Below, in pieces: positions 1 through 11,647 of a stretch of DNA of 64,000 bases. How positions within the stretch are numbered: the stretch's first letter is position 1; every line of letters begins with the position of its first letter. Made by a program: the position numbers and the translations under genes. The notes below the pieces were generated by a model. That model had not been told where the DNA came from. It was given only the letters and a program-made list of their open reading frames with translations, and searched no databases. This DNA is from Galerina marginata (Eukaryota > Basidiomycota > Agaricomycetes > Agaricales > Galerinaceae). Location: NCBI GenBank assembly GCA_023014335.1, contig JAECYW010000002.1:62001-126000 (forward strand). The letters run 5' to 3'.

Positions 1-68
1 TTCTGAACGATGGTACGGGATTGAGAGTTCATTCCGTTACGGAGGATGGACTGTGTTTGAGGTGCCAT
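1..68 (-). CDS. Partial gene, N-terminus only (runs off left edge)
   Basis: An ATG at 68-66 on the minus strand opens a frame that stays open for 22 codons to the window edge and begins MAPQTQSILRNGMNSQS. Upstream (towards 360) there is a TATA-like TATATA at about 317-322 and a run of A at about 220-230. The product cannot be recognised from so short a piece. It could also be chance; the fungal-like start (MAP...) and the lack of any other gene for 3.5 kb upstream make a real gene start plausible. Confidence 0.4.
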   Translation of the reverse strand, partial: MAPQTQSILRNGMNSQSRTIVQ

Positions 69-3000
69 GTCGAATACTTTTTGAAAAAGGATTAAGTGGT
101 TAAGAGGGGTAGAAATCGATATGAAAATTGTTGTTGTATTGAATTGGTTGGAACTCTAGCAGTGCCTTGGCCAGCAAGCACACCGATGACTGAGGGTTTC
201 AACGACGGTCAGTATATCAAAAAAAAAAAGAAAAAAGGAGCCACGGACATCGTTAGTTCGTAAGTTCGTGAGTGACACACTACAAGTGGTGGGGGAAAAC
301 GTCTGTCAGCCTCCGTTCTTATATATGATCAAGGGTTGCCATAGGGAGTTAGGGGGGCACAGGGACGACACATGGATTTGTTATTCTTGCAATGCACCAG
401 TTCGTGCCGCCGTTTGATGATTTCTGCGTACAGCCTCCAGATCTGCTTGGTAACAGAACAACAACCGCAATCCACACGAGTCCACCGCCGGAGGATTAGT
501 TCAGGTACTCAACACCCTTTCTTCAGCTTTCTTGTCATGAACTCAATGCTTTTTGCCCAGTCTGAGTGAAGGTGGTGGACGGAAAGAAAAGGATTGTCCG
601 CGGTGTGTCGTCTGACCCAAACATACACCCTTCGTCAAAACGAACTGAACCAGCTCGGCTTAGCCTCCCGGCATCATGATTTCATTTTCCTATCCATCTG
701 TCCATCTGTTCGACCAGCCAGCAGCCCGCACAGGATTTCTACTGCATCCATTCTATAATTGCTTTGTGCCTAAAGGATTGACCGGCCTCCCGCTCAACAA
801 AAGTCTGAAAAGATGTATTCTGTACGTACACTTCTTTCAAGTTCAAGCCTTTTCTTCTCATGATCGTCGCAGATTAATATCATTCGATTTGTTCCACAAA
901 AGCTGTTGTTGTTCTACAACGGAAGTTTCGAATTTTTCGGGCGCCCACTAATGCATCTCAAGCCCCCTTTGTCGTATGCTTCGCAGCGTCTGTGCTCGAA
1001 ATTGTTATAATAAATCGGAGGATAGCACACCCCGTACTCTCCGTGAATCTCCGTGGCGCACTGTGAGCCCACCGATTCAGCAATCTTGTCTCCGTACGGT
1101 GGCGTAAGTGCCTCTACACCGCCAGGCGTTTCCTGTGCTCCCTAATTGTCCTATTTATACAGACGAATCGGTTCCACTGCCCATATACGAAGCTCTTGTT
1201 ATTTTCGTTCTGATTTGTCCCCAGATTGTTCATCCTCTTACCGGGGTTCTCCTTAATGCCACAGCCCCGTGGATGCGCAGGACCATCTGCATTGGTCTCT
1301 TATTACCGTCTTCGCGAGTGATGTGGTACAAACCAGGAATACGCGCCACACGAGGCTAAACGCGACAACGCGCATCCCCGTTCGAATTCAAGGCACAACC
1401 GAAACATGTTCGCCTACGCGAACAGGGCCAAAAGCACCCGCAAGGACAATTTCCGATTCGTCCATCCACGATATAACCTCGTTTCACTCCGAGTCCGAGC
1501 AATCCGCTGTCTCAACTTTCGTGTATCGATGGATGTGCACAAACTCACAACAGAACAAACGACCATCGCGCAATATTTATAACAACATCGACGCAACTCG
1601 TCAGAACTCGCACCTCAGCCAACCTCACCGTTCGCGTATCAGACATGAGGCCTGAGGGGACTCCTCAACACCCAAAACTCACGCTCCTTGCATACGTCCG
1701 CCAACCTCGATTTTCTGCCAGCGGGCACCAGGCCGCCGCTTCATGACCGACAGAAATCCAGGGTTCGAGTGCCCACATACCCACTGACATCAGAGAACAG
1801 CAGAGAACCCGTATCTTGAAGTTCCACGACGTTAAAATAGCCACCACCTCAGTGGATGGAAGGTAAGTATACGCAGTGTTTCTTCGGTCATAATTATTCA
1901 TCCCCGAGATGATACATCAGGTCGCCGTCGATGAACTAGTCAAGCGCTCAGGCTCAAGTACGGTCGCTTTCCCCCGTAGCAGAGAGCAGCGACCGGTTTT
2001 CGTACAGTAGACGGAAATTCTGGCGGGTTCGAGGTTGCACAGCATTGCAGATCCTCGTTCGGTGTTTATTCCCCCGTGATGTCGGCGATACCTGGCGCCA
2101 CCACGCGTAAGTCTGTGCCCATCGACCACAACTCCGTTGGTATCGCCCACTGACTATATTTATAATTGGCCCAGCTCAAACAAGGTCGAGGTCTAACTGG
2201 ACTCGCGTTATTTACGCCGCAATCACTAATCAGAATCAGAGGCAATCTTTGAGGGGGGTGATAATTATATCCAGCCTCCCACCATCTAGTGAGCTTGGGT
2301 GAATCGTCGTTAATATGGTGCGTCTTCTGCGCCCCCCAGCACCGACCAAGCTTCTGTACGTAAGATCATCTTTTATATCCTGTGTAGTTAATAATCCAAA
2401 ACATGGGAAAGCGATGAACTGTGGTTATAAACTTATGATTCCATCGACAAGAATCAAGGACCAACCTCTAGCAGAGTCATCCATCACGATGGTCTGGTGC
2501 CACTGGCGACTGCCTATGATATAGGCTGCCTAATAACAAGACAGATGACATCAGACTGTGTTGAACTCGGTGTGTGAAGGTGTGTGATAGCTGCTAGCAG
2601 TTTGTTACACTGCTCCCCTAGATTGTGCCAGGGGGCTGTGATGTCCAGTCGGACGAGTTAGTGATGTGTTGCTATTTTAAGCATGTCAAAGCGCGCCACA
2701 CTCAGAAACTCGATCCATTTAGAAATACTGATGAAGGTAAAGGTTACTTAGGCTGCTGCTACACATACATGTTATAGCGGGAAAGTATGCCTATATGTGG
2801 GCTGTCCTGGAGCTTCCTTTCAGGTGTTTAGCGAGTAGACTGCCCTTAGTCAAGGCAGTAAAAAAGAGGGGCAAAGGCAAAGAGTCGGTAAAGAGGCAGC
2901 TAAACGGACAAGGATTCTAGATATCTGCCGTTCGGCAGCATAGGGATGAGAGGATCCTGGGCGTCTAATTTCGATTTGTCGCCAACGGATAATAAGTCTT

Positions 3001-3130
3001 ATGCCCTTCAAATTCCCAAGCACTCGGCGGATCGAACGCAGCTGGAAACGGTCCAGGGAAATAGGAAAATAGTTGCAATAGAGTACATATAATATACAGG
3101 AGTCAAAGACAAACAGACGAAATGACTTAC
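69..3130. other. Intergenic, no supportable gene
   Basis: About 3 kb without a frame that reads like protein. Short open frames at 372-569, 676-951 and 1108-1655 have low-complexity or unlikely composition and no splice pattern that links them. A stretch at 2850-3041 continues the weak minus-strand exon-like signal described for 3131-3238. I see no rRNA, tRNA or transposon signature. Confidence 0.4.
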
Positions 3131-3238
3131 CCATGTTCTAATTGCAGAGCCTAACAGATCTGGTGTGAAGTTGGTGTCGCTGTCTTTGGTGGTGAAATTC
3201 CTGCCTCGGGAAATTTGACTGATAAACCTAGCAATCGA
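3131..3238 (-). pseudogene. Exon-like fragment of an unrecognised gene
   Basis: On the minus strand a 36-codon stretch reads SIARFISQISRGRNFTTKDS and onward to a tryptophan followed by a perfect donor GTAAGT (3130). The matching acceptor CAG at about 3042 is followed by two competing frames that both look protein-like, so the join does not close cleanly. A TATAAA lies about 90 nt upstream. Either a small spliced gene whose start I cannot place, or a relic. No family recognised. Confidence 0.25.
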
Positions 3239-3668
3239 CTTGAGTCAACTGATTGTCAGGGCTAAGCACGCCCATGTGTTATTTCTGAGTATTGGTGAAT
3301 CACATAGAGTACACTGGTGCATTTTATACACGCTCGCCGAATGATATTCAGCCCGATTCAGCCAAAGGGGATGTTTATAACTCTTGGCCGTCTACTTTCA
3401 GGTTATAAGCACCTGAATAAATGGGTTAACTGACTCTGAGTGAGCACCTCCCCAATAAAAGATTCCTTGCTTGCTCCCATTTATATCCCTCTTGGATGTT
3501 CTGCTCAAAAGCCTTTGAGTCATAAGTTGTAATTCTACCGAAAGCCCCACTAGAGCCACACCACTGGAACCCATCGATAAAGGGTGTCTGACGATACTTG
3601 ATTCATTGAACAACGAATATTGGGCAAGATACTACAAGAAAGATATGGATCGGTGATGGTACAGACAT

Positions 3669-4172
3669 TTAGGAGGTTTCCGAAAGACCGAGCTCCCGTC
3701 TTTCCGCCTCTTTGAGAATTGCTTCAGCTCGTCGAATATTGTATTCCAGAAATTGGTAGAAGTTGAATTCCCGCTCTGGTAGCCCAGCTTCAGCTCGCTC
3801 GTTCTGCAGTCTGGACGCGGCAGCCTTTGTATGTGTATTACTGTTTAGATGTGGTTTAGGAAGCACTAGATCGCACTTACGAGATATGGTCCCAATTCAC
3901 CAATTATACTGCGTCTTATTTGGTCCACAGATATATCGGTGGTCCCCCAGATATACTCAATGTAATTGTGTATATCGTTCAAGATCCACTGTTTCTCTTC
4001 GTACGATATTTTCCGCCAAAAAAATGCGGATGGTAGAGTATTATTTCTGACAGACAGTCAATGTAAGCATCTTCGAAAAATTAGTCTCAACATACATGTC
4101 ATTGTACGACGACAGAACTTTCTCCGTCGCTACTCGCAGTTTTTCGGCATAGGGAACCTGATCGAGAGCCAT
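3669..4172 (-). CDS. Small hypothetical protein, 132 aa, three exons
   Basis: Exons 4172-4096, 4046-3881 and 3824-3669; introns of 49 and 56 nt with GTATGT and GTAAGT donors; the total is exactly 133 codons. The protein starts MALDQVPYAEKLRVATEKVL and is mostly predicted helix, with a charged C-terminal helix (RRAEAILKEAERRELGL). No signal peptide or membrane segment. It is transcribed away from the 128-aa gene at 4656, with about 480 bp between the two starts, so the two may share a promoter region. No family recognised; coding status is supported by phase closure and amino-acid composition only. Confidence 0.55.
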
Positions 4173-4655
4173 TGTTGTCTGATCCAATGAATCTAGTACC
4201 GTGGAGTGCAATGATATTTTGGTTGTCGAGATTAATCGATAAAGGTTCGTGGATAAGGAGCAAATAAAGAGAGCGAAAGGGACTCATAGTGGGAATAGGA
4301 TTCGGAATAAATCCGCATGAGGCCACGTGGGGTGAGTACATAGATTTCCACTTTGGGAATGTCAAAGCGCGCCACACACACAAACAACACAGCACGCTAT
4401 TGCTGAGAACGAGTTAAATGTTGAAAGACCGACTATAGCCTCTCTAAGGGCTTCTTCAATCTGGCCGTGGTGACTCTGAGATGGCAAGAGCCGAATCATC
4501 ATGTTCTCTGAATCATCCACCCAAAATGGCTGCGCATATGGCTCGTATTTCTATAAAAGATCTGGTTACAGGCGAGAGATGACCACCTCCCCGTAATTCT
4601 TACCCTATCCCTGACCTTTATTCTTTGCGGTTTAAGTCGCCCCTGCACGCCCTTC

Positions 4656-5099
4656 ATGACCACCCCTCAAGCCCAGCCCTCAGTCACCGTGAACCCACAG
4701 CAGCTCCAGAAGTATGACAACTATCCAGGATACCCAGATTATGCCAACCATATGATACACCTCGCAATTGGGCGACTCGACCATAATACGTAAGAATACT
4801 TATTCCTCTAGAATGTCATCGATTCAGTGACGTTTCATTTTTTCAGGCCATCCCAACTAGAATCCATTGGTCTCAATTGGTCGTTACTCGGATCAAAGGA
4901 CCCCATGTACGCTCACGTTTCAAACCAGCGTCGTGCTGTAGAAAGGGTACTTCAATATGTCAACCCACTTGTTTTTGGGCCCAATAGCCTTCTGGAATTT
5001 TTCTCAAAGTTCGAGGAGGCGATGGGCGATATTTTAGTGGGTCGCCCGCCAATTCAGAAGACTTTGAATAGCACTGAGCATTTTGCGTCTAGGATATGA
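4656..5099 (+). CDS. Small hypothetical protein, 128 aa, two exons
   Basis: Exon 1 4656-4789 and exon 2 4847-5099, intron 57 nt (GTAAGA donor, TTTCAG acceptor), 129 codons including stop. Begins MTTPQAQPSVTVNPQQLQKY, then a helical region with tyrosine- and asparagine-rich turns and ends ...STEHFASRI. No membrane segment or known motif. Size and position mirror the divergent 132-aa gene, but I see no convincing sequence similarity between them. Possibly an orphan gene pair of this lineage. Confidence 0.55.
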
Positions 5100-5101
5100 T
5101 G

Positions 5102-5690
5102 CTACCAAGACCGCTTGCTACTCCTAGCCCTCAACCCTATCCGCCGGGGCCATCGATTCTGCCGTACATCAACCCCAATGCAAGTGGCAGTAGACGCCAA
5201 GCGTCTAGGTATTACAAATCCAGAAGCGTTTAAGGCGTCTTGAGACTCAGGACCCAGGACCGTACTAACACGGCCAATTATGCACTGGCGGTGATAATCC
5301 TTCGATGTTGTGATACTGAATTTCCTATGTTTGTTCCTCGACTCCAATGTTGTCCGAAATTTGTTCCTTGTAGCCTGATAGGCCATTGTCCACTGTACTC
5401 GAGTACACCTTGATACTATAAAGATGTATTGGCTTACCCCTGAAAATAGCTGCCTGTCAATTGTGTTGAGAAAGTGTGCAACGTACGGATGATGAAATCG
5501 ACACCAAACTAAAGAAATAAATCGTAAGCGGTTTCTGGCGTAGCAGAGTGGGTATATTCTCGCGGCCACCAGGATATTCGACAACCGACCACTGTGCTTT
5601 GTCCCAGTAGGGTTCAAGTACACCGCCATCCAATGACCTGTCCAAGATAAGCAAGCTCAGGCGAGTAAGCTTCAAGGGAAGCAAGAGCAA
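5102..5690 (-). pseudogene. Coding-like relic, unrecognised
   Basis: Two overlapping minus-strand frames look protein-like over different parts: one (5690-5520) reads LDGGVLEPYWDKAQWSVVEY, the other (5629-5450) continues with WCRFHHPYVAHFLNTIDRQL. Neither alone, nor any GT-AG join I could find, gives a clean gene. Probably the remains of a gene with frameshifts. The rest of the 175-codon open frame down to 5102 has no protein-like character. Confidence 0.25.
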
Positions 5691-5911
5691 TGTTACATTT
5701 ACATTTACACGATATCCTATAAAAATAAACGATCAACGACCAAAAGCATGAAATACAAGATACAAGAGTTAGTCACAATCCACATGTACACCACCTCACT
5801 GGCCATCCTTCCTCCACTGTTCATCGTCCGCTCATTAAATAATCACAACCAATCTGGCATCCATCAAAACAACTAAATAACATACCAGTCGCGAAGTCGC
5901 AAGCAACATTG

Positions 5912-8190
5912 CTAAACTTCTTCCGAGTCATCATCTGTCAGAGCACCACCAAAACACTGCTCGAAATAATCCGTCACAGAAACCGACTTCCGCCCCGCCT
6001 TCCGAGGTCGCAGACCAACCGTGGTGCTACTAGAGGCTTTGGTCGAAGGTCCTGCACTATCATCGCCAGTGCGAATCGCGTACTCTTCGTCAGAGTCACT
6101 TGGGAGGAGAATGTCGTTGTCGGTCTCACTTTCTACCTCCTGTGGTTGGGCATGAGCTTTTGGCTTAGGCTTCCTACCCCGCTTTTTAGGAATGGCAATT
6201 GCTTCGCTGTTCTCTTTCTCCTCTTTCTTGCGTTTGCTGGCAGCAGCATTGGCAGCAAGTAGAGTATCGTAGTTCGCGAACTTCGCCTTCATGTCGTCGG
6301 CGAAATCGTGGTCGTATTTCACGCATGTCATGCGGATTATGTCAATTCCCTTGATTACAATTTAAGTGCAAGATTCAAACCCTTCAAACGAAAAGAAAAC
6401 ATCAACGCACCTCGTCTCCTTTTGAGAGAGCGGTAATAATGTCCTCCTCGGTGACAGGTAAGCCTTTCTTGTTTTTGACCGCCTGCACCTCAGCCTTGAT
6501 GAGATTCTCTTCAGTTTCCTTGTCTTCCGCTGGAAGGGTGCCAGCCACTCGTAGTGCAATGCGAGCTCGCATGTAGACATAGACATCGAAAGCTTTCATT
6601 TTCAAGATTAACTTGGCCCATTCTTTCTTGACCTACGACACCAAGAAAAACAAATGATATTAACACAACCCCATAAATTGAGTTACAGAGCGACTTACAA
6701 CCAACGTCTGGCTCTTGAACTGCTCTGCCGTCATCTTCCCGCACAGGACACTCTCATATTCTCCGAGATAGAGCCAGACGGCAGGCGATGGAGAGGGCTT
6801 GCAGAAAACCGTCCAAGGCGGATTTTCTAAAATCTCGTGGCGAGAAGCAAACACGAGGCCCGGCTCGCCAGGTTGGCTGGGCATGGCTGGGTTCATGTCG
6901 AGCATCGGGAATACAATCCGCCTTTGCACTGGACCCGAGGGGTTCATATCACTATGGATGTACTGTACGAAATGCTGGTCGCTGCCGCCGTATGCGAGGC
7001 GGAGGAACATGCGTGGGACTTGCAGGTCGAGTGGGGGCGGCGTGATATTGAGGGTTTTGGCTGATTGAAGGTACTGTCGGACGGTGGCATCCGGGAGGAT
7101 GCAGACGTCCTTAATTTTGACTTTGACTGTGGGTTTCGGTTTGTCCTAGCGACAAGTCAGACAGAGTTCGGAATGAAAAAAAAAAATCATGTACTTCTAT
7201 TGGCGATGTATTTTCAGAGGACGCTGAAGACTTCGTGCTGGAAGAAGATCCGTCTTCGTTCTCACTGGCGCGCTTAGCTTTGACTTTCTAGGTTTCAAGC
7301 ATTAATACTGATACTTCACAATATACGAATATAGATATTTACCTCCGATTGAGGGGTCGTTTTGTCCAACTTAATTTTTGAAGGAGACAATTTCACAACC
7401 TCCGTCGTTGGGAATGATGAGCGAGGTAGAGTTCGGTCTACATTCTTCAGTGCAGCTGAGGACGTCGAAGAAGATCCACTGATGTAAACGACAGCCTTTG
7501 ATACGGGCTTCAGAATTGCCGGTGAAGTTTCCGGTTGAGAAGAACTTTCGGCTTTCGGTTTCAGAGGACCTGACGAATTTCTGGGAGGAACACTGACAAA
7601 TGCCCGATTGCGGACCTTGGCGGTGGCAGGTGGTGTAACATAGGTCTGAAGAAACAAGCCTCAGACTTCTTGCGTAAAGAGCGAAGAAGGAGAAATAAGA
7701 CCTCAACTTGTTTCTGCTTCTTGCGAGGCGGTTCGGGTGTTTCCACGATTTCGAACGAAGGAGACCGTACCTCGTTGGAAACCTCAGCTGCAGGGAAACC
7801 CGCTAAATAAATATTTATTCACCCGTGTCAACGGAGGCAACGGCTGAGGTCGTCTCGAAGGCCCTGCGACTGCGTTAGACTGTCCCTGGTGTGGTGATCT
7901 GTTTGATGTAACACAAAAGCTCATTGGGAGAAACATACCTGTCGCTTGGATAACACCACAAGCTGCCCAAGTGCAGCTTGCGTCTCCCTCAATTCAGTAT
8001 CTTTGTCCTTTAGCTCGTCCTTCAGGTCCGAATTCTCGCGTTCCAAAGTGTCGTGGGCAGCTTTCAGTCGCGCATTTTCTTGTCGACTTTGCGCAAGCTC
8101 TGCGCTAACTTTGGCAAGAATACTCGAATATTCATCATCAACGTGATGCTTCACATCGAGAGATTTGGTTGTTCCGGCAGTAATGGGCAT
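5912..8190 (-). CDS. DUF6697-like protein, copy A, 628 aa
   Basis: Eight exons, all phase 0: 8190-7939, 7885-7823, 7770-7702, 7645-7343, 7287-7195, 7145-6699, 6632-6411, 6349-5912. Order: N-terminal coiled coil (residues 1-84, heptads in QENARLKAAHDTLERENSDL), a Ser/Pro/Lys-rich linker to about 300, then a globular domain (about 303-485) with FLRLAYGG, PSQPGEPGLVFASRHE and a conserved W-L-YLGEYE block, which I take as DUF6697, a domain of unknown function from agaricomycetes. The C-terminal 145 residues are charged and disordered, with an AT-hook-like KKRGRKPKPKA and acidic Ser clusters, suggesting a nuclear protein. First of three tandem paralogues. The domain name is from memory of the family; the paralogy is seen directly. 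Confidence 0.75.
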
Positions 8191-8631
8191 AAGACTTAGC
8201 AGATAAGCTAGAATTGAGTTTGGATTGAAGGTTGGTTGAAGTCTCTGTTGATTGTGATTCGTGCGACGTGAAGGCTTCTGCGGTCGGCAGAGCGGTCCGC
8301 TTGAAATTTCTTATCACGTGACGCATATTAGAAAAGTTGCGCCCGACTTGTCTCGCTCTCGCTCACTCGCTTACTGTGCCAACTATATAGCATGTACGTG
8401 CTAGTTAACCCAGACTTCCAAACGAGTCCCGAATAATTTTTTCTCTAGGCTGCGGTACACAATGAATCAGTTTCTGGTCAGTGCAGTACACTCATTAGCG
8501 TCAAGAATAGCTTTTAGTCGACCGCTCATTCACAATTCCGCACGGACTTGGTAAGGACTGAGCAATGACAGTATTCGTCATTAGACAGATGCTTCCTTTA
8601 TCAGAGGCCTTGGTCGAGTTGAAGTTTGAAC

Positions 8632-11026
8632 TTAACGCCCTTCCGAACGTTTTGTGTCCGTTGAAAAATGGCCTTCGGGAGTAGAAGAGCCCAGTCTCTG
8701 CATGTTATAATCCTATTGGTAATGACAGCGCAGAAATTATCAGCACGAAAGGCGAACAAAGCATAAGTACGCAGTACCTTTAAGTATGCTTCAATTTTAA
8801 GAGCAAAGTCTTCGTCCTCTACTATGTTTCGCAATGGTATTTCAAGGAAAAGGTGAACCAATCTATGCTCTCTAGGAAAGCGAGAAATGATTTCTAGAAT
8901 CACCGACGAAGCATATCTTTTGAACTGAGGCTCAAACTTTGACCTCCAGCCCCAGCCCAACCCGCGGGATCGGCAAAGGTATTGGACGCATTCCATAGCA
9001 AGATCGATATATCTTGTACGGCCGATATAATAAGACCCAGCCCGGTTGATATCGGTAAAGAATGCGACCATGACGGAGCGATATCCTGGACTGCTGTCAT
9101 AAAACCGGAGGTTACTGCCGTCGACGTAGTGAAAGCCTAATGGATCATCCAGAAGACTCCTTCCCTTGCTCTCGCTGAAGATATAAAAGGCATGCCACCT
9201 TGGAATGCAATCCAAAGTGAATGCTGTGGCCAAGTGGAAGAAATCGGGGTCCAGTGTGTAATGGGAAAGCTTCGACCGGATATACCCATCAAAATGGGAT
9301 TGGAAGGCTCGGTGGAGAAGCCCACTCTTATCGGCTGTAAACTACAAACATAAAATCCGATACCGTCAGCAGTTGGTCACCCGAAGACAGAAGTCCACAA
9401 ACCTCGCCCTGGAGAAGCTTCAAGAAAGTGATTAGTCTTGTCGGGAGGCCTAATTCTCTAAACAGCAGGACTGTCAGACCTTGGATTATAAAATCGAAAG
9501 TTTTCTCTAAATTGGCCACTGAAAGAGCCGAAAGTAGTTCGTCGGTCGGATATGCATTTAACAGGTGCTCCAAAAATGGCTCATAATCGCCCGGGGATTT
9601 TGAGAGATATGTTACTGAATGCTCTGCCATTGTAGCGTGGGCCATGGAGATGTCAATGTACAATGTTCTTGAACGAGATTTATCTGTCAAGAAGTCCCCA
9701 AGCGATTCGTGGAATACATGAAGGACTCCGGAAGTTCCAAGGGAAGGAATGTGCATGATCGAATGTAGATCTGCCAATATGATTTGCAAGTCTCCAGGTT
9801 GATAGTGCAAAAACTCTTCAATAAAGGGTGGGTCCCTCCTCTGGTAACTAGACCGAGTTACGAAGAATGACAATACCTTCATGACGGGTTCAAGGTCCTC
9901 GATAGCTTCAAATAGGCAAGTATATAGGGCGTCCAGCTGTGCAAATGGTGTGTTATTTCCTGGAATCTTCAAACCGAGGACAATGTCCAGTCTGTCCGTC
10001 GGTCTGTGGCGACGAGACTCTACAAACTTCATCACTGTCGAAGCATAGATGAATTGGCCGGACGACTTTGTAACCAGGTATTCGAGGTCATTCATAGAAG
10101 GCCATGATGGAGGAATAAATGATTTAAGGGGATGCCTTTCCTTGATTTCGTCGAACTTGGAACTGAGAAAATATAGGATATCGTCGTAGGGCAGATATTT
10201 ATCATCCAAAACGAGCCTTCTTGTTAGAAGGTTCATGCCGTCTTCGTCGAACCCGTTACGAATGTCATGCTCGGGGCGGCTGGCGATGAGAAATGTAAGT
10301 TGAAGAGGTTTGTCTCGTAAAGCAGCAGATGAAAGAGTGGATAAAATATAGCGCTGGGTATTGGGTTCCGAGCATTCGTCCAAACCATCGATGACAATCA
10401 ACCTCGGATGCGATTTTGCATGGACGCTGTCGCGAAGAGACAGTTTTGCGAGGGTTTCCACGATTAACGAGTTGAACTGGACTTCGAGTGTACGATCAAA
10501 AATGAGGGGGTCTTTAACGATGGCATCGGCGATCTGGTCGCATATCCCTGGTATTGAGATGGTAAGTTGGTAGGCCATGGTTGGGACGAGGAGTTTGTCA
10601 TTGTTACGGCCAGGTACAGTCCTCGAGAAAAAGAAACTGGCAGCCAATAATCCGAGCTTGGAGCAGAGCTCCGCAATTGTTTGCGCGATGGCCGATTTTC
10701 CTGCCCCAGCGGGTCCATATAACCACAAAAAGTGCTGGTCATTGAGGGAATTAATCCAGTCCATGACTTCCTTCATGATTGCCTCGCGAGTTCCTGTATG
10801 ACACCTTGGCGGGTCGTATCGTTCAGCCGCATTATGGAAGGCGCCTTGAGCTACGTTCTTGCGAAGCCTTTCGATCGCTGTCATGGGTGAGCGATTTTGC
10901 TCTAGACTGGAGTCTGCATCAAAGCAAAATACCTTTCTCCCTCCTTTCCTGCTCGTGAGCAGCTTGTGCCTCTATAACTGTTGTAAATTTTCCTCCAGTG
11001 ACCAATATATTATCCCCCGAGAACAT
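8632..11026 (-). CDS. NACHT-type STAND NTPase, about 737 aa
   Basis: Exons 11026-10933, 10877-9403, 9341-8778 and 8712-8632; phases close. It starts MFSGDNILVTGGKFTTV, a short glycine-rich leader typical of agaric NACHT proteins. Walker A GPAGAGKSA is at residues 86-94, Walker B LIVIDGLDEC at 191-200, followed by the sensor ASRPEHDI. Beyond about 480 there is a helical region without recognisable ankyrin, WD40 or TPR repeats. STAND NTPases are ATP-driven switches used in fungal non-self recognition; the effector part here is not identified. The last intron is optional (the frame stays open to 8601). It lies between DUF6697-like copies A and B in the same direction. Confidence 0.8.
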
Positions 11027-11029
11027 AGT

Positions 11030-11525
11030 TGTTTGATGAAAATGAGGTCTATAAGTGCTTCAAGATTCTGGGAAAGGCGGTCGATCGAGAAAGAGTTGTC
11101 TGGCATCCCTAGTAATTGCTTGAAAGAAGCGCCATTCTAAAACCATGGACTGTGAACTATATGAGAAGGAGAGCGGGCACTGCCAGGGCACTGCGGACTT
11201 GAAAGTCGATAGAAAGTCCGGAATGGAACTTGAAGTGGGGCAACACTCGCACGATACTTTGTCCTCGAAAACAGCGCTTTCCTGCATGGTCATTCATCCG
11301 GAGACGCTCGGGGCCTCTGTGTTTTCGTATTCGAGAGTGTTGGAGTTGACATACAAATATTTTAGGATTCGAAATCGGGTGTTGCGGCAACGGAAGTTGC
11401 AACTTTACAGATGGACTGAATTGAAGCGTCACGGTGGTTCTACCAAAATAAACACTGTAACCGTATCAATCTTATCTACTAGAACAACACCTTTCATAAG
11501 TCCGTCCAAGGCGGTTGGGAACTAG
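11030..11525 (-). pseudogene. Degenerate N-terminal domain region upstream of the NACHT gene
   Basis: Minus-strand frames here read like a beta-rich N-terminal domain but change frame repeatedly: a piece with TLQFSPSVKLQLPLP (about 11430-11370), another with CFRGQSIVRVLPHF and FQVRSAL (about 11280-11180), and a third with MVLEWRFFQAITRDARQLF (about 11140-11060). No set of GT-AG introns I tried links them to the ATG at 11026. Most likely the ancestral 5' part of the STAND gene, broken by frameshifts, so that translation now starts at 11026; alternatively unrecognised short exons. Confidence 0.4.
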
Positions 11526-11647
11526 GGCAGGCGAGAATCATAATTGCAATTATATTTGCAAAAATATTCAATAAGTCAAGGACGTGAAGCAAGTGTTGTA
11601 GAGCACAAGAGGTAGACAGATACTCTTCTTGGAAAGGAGCAATAATG

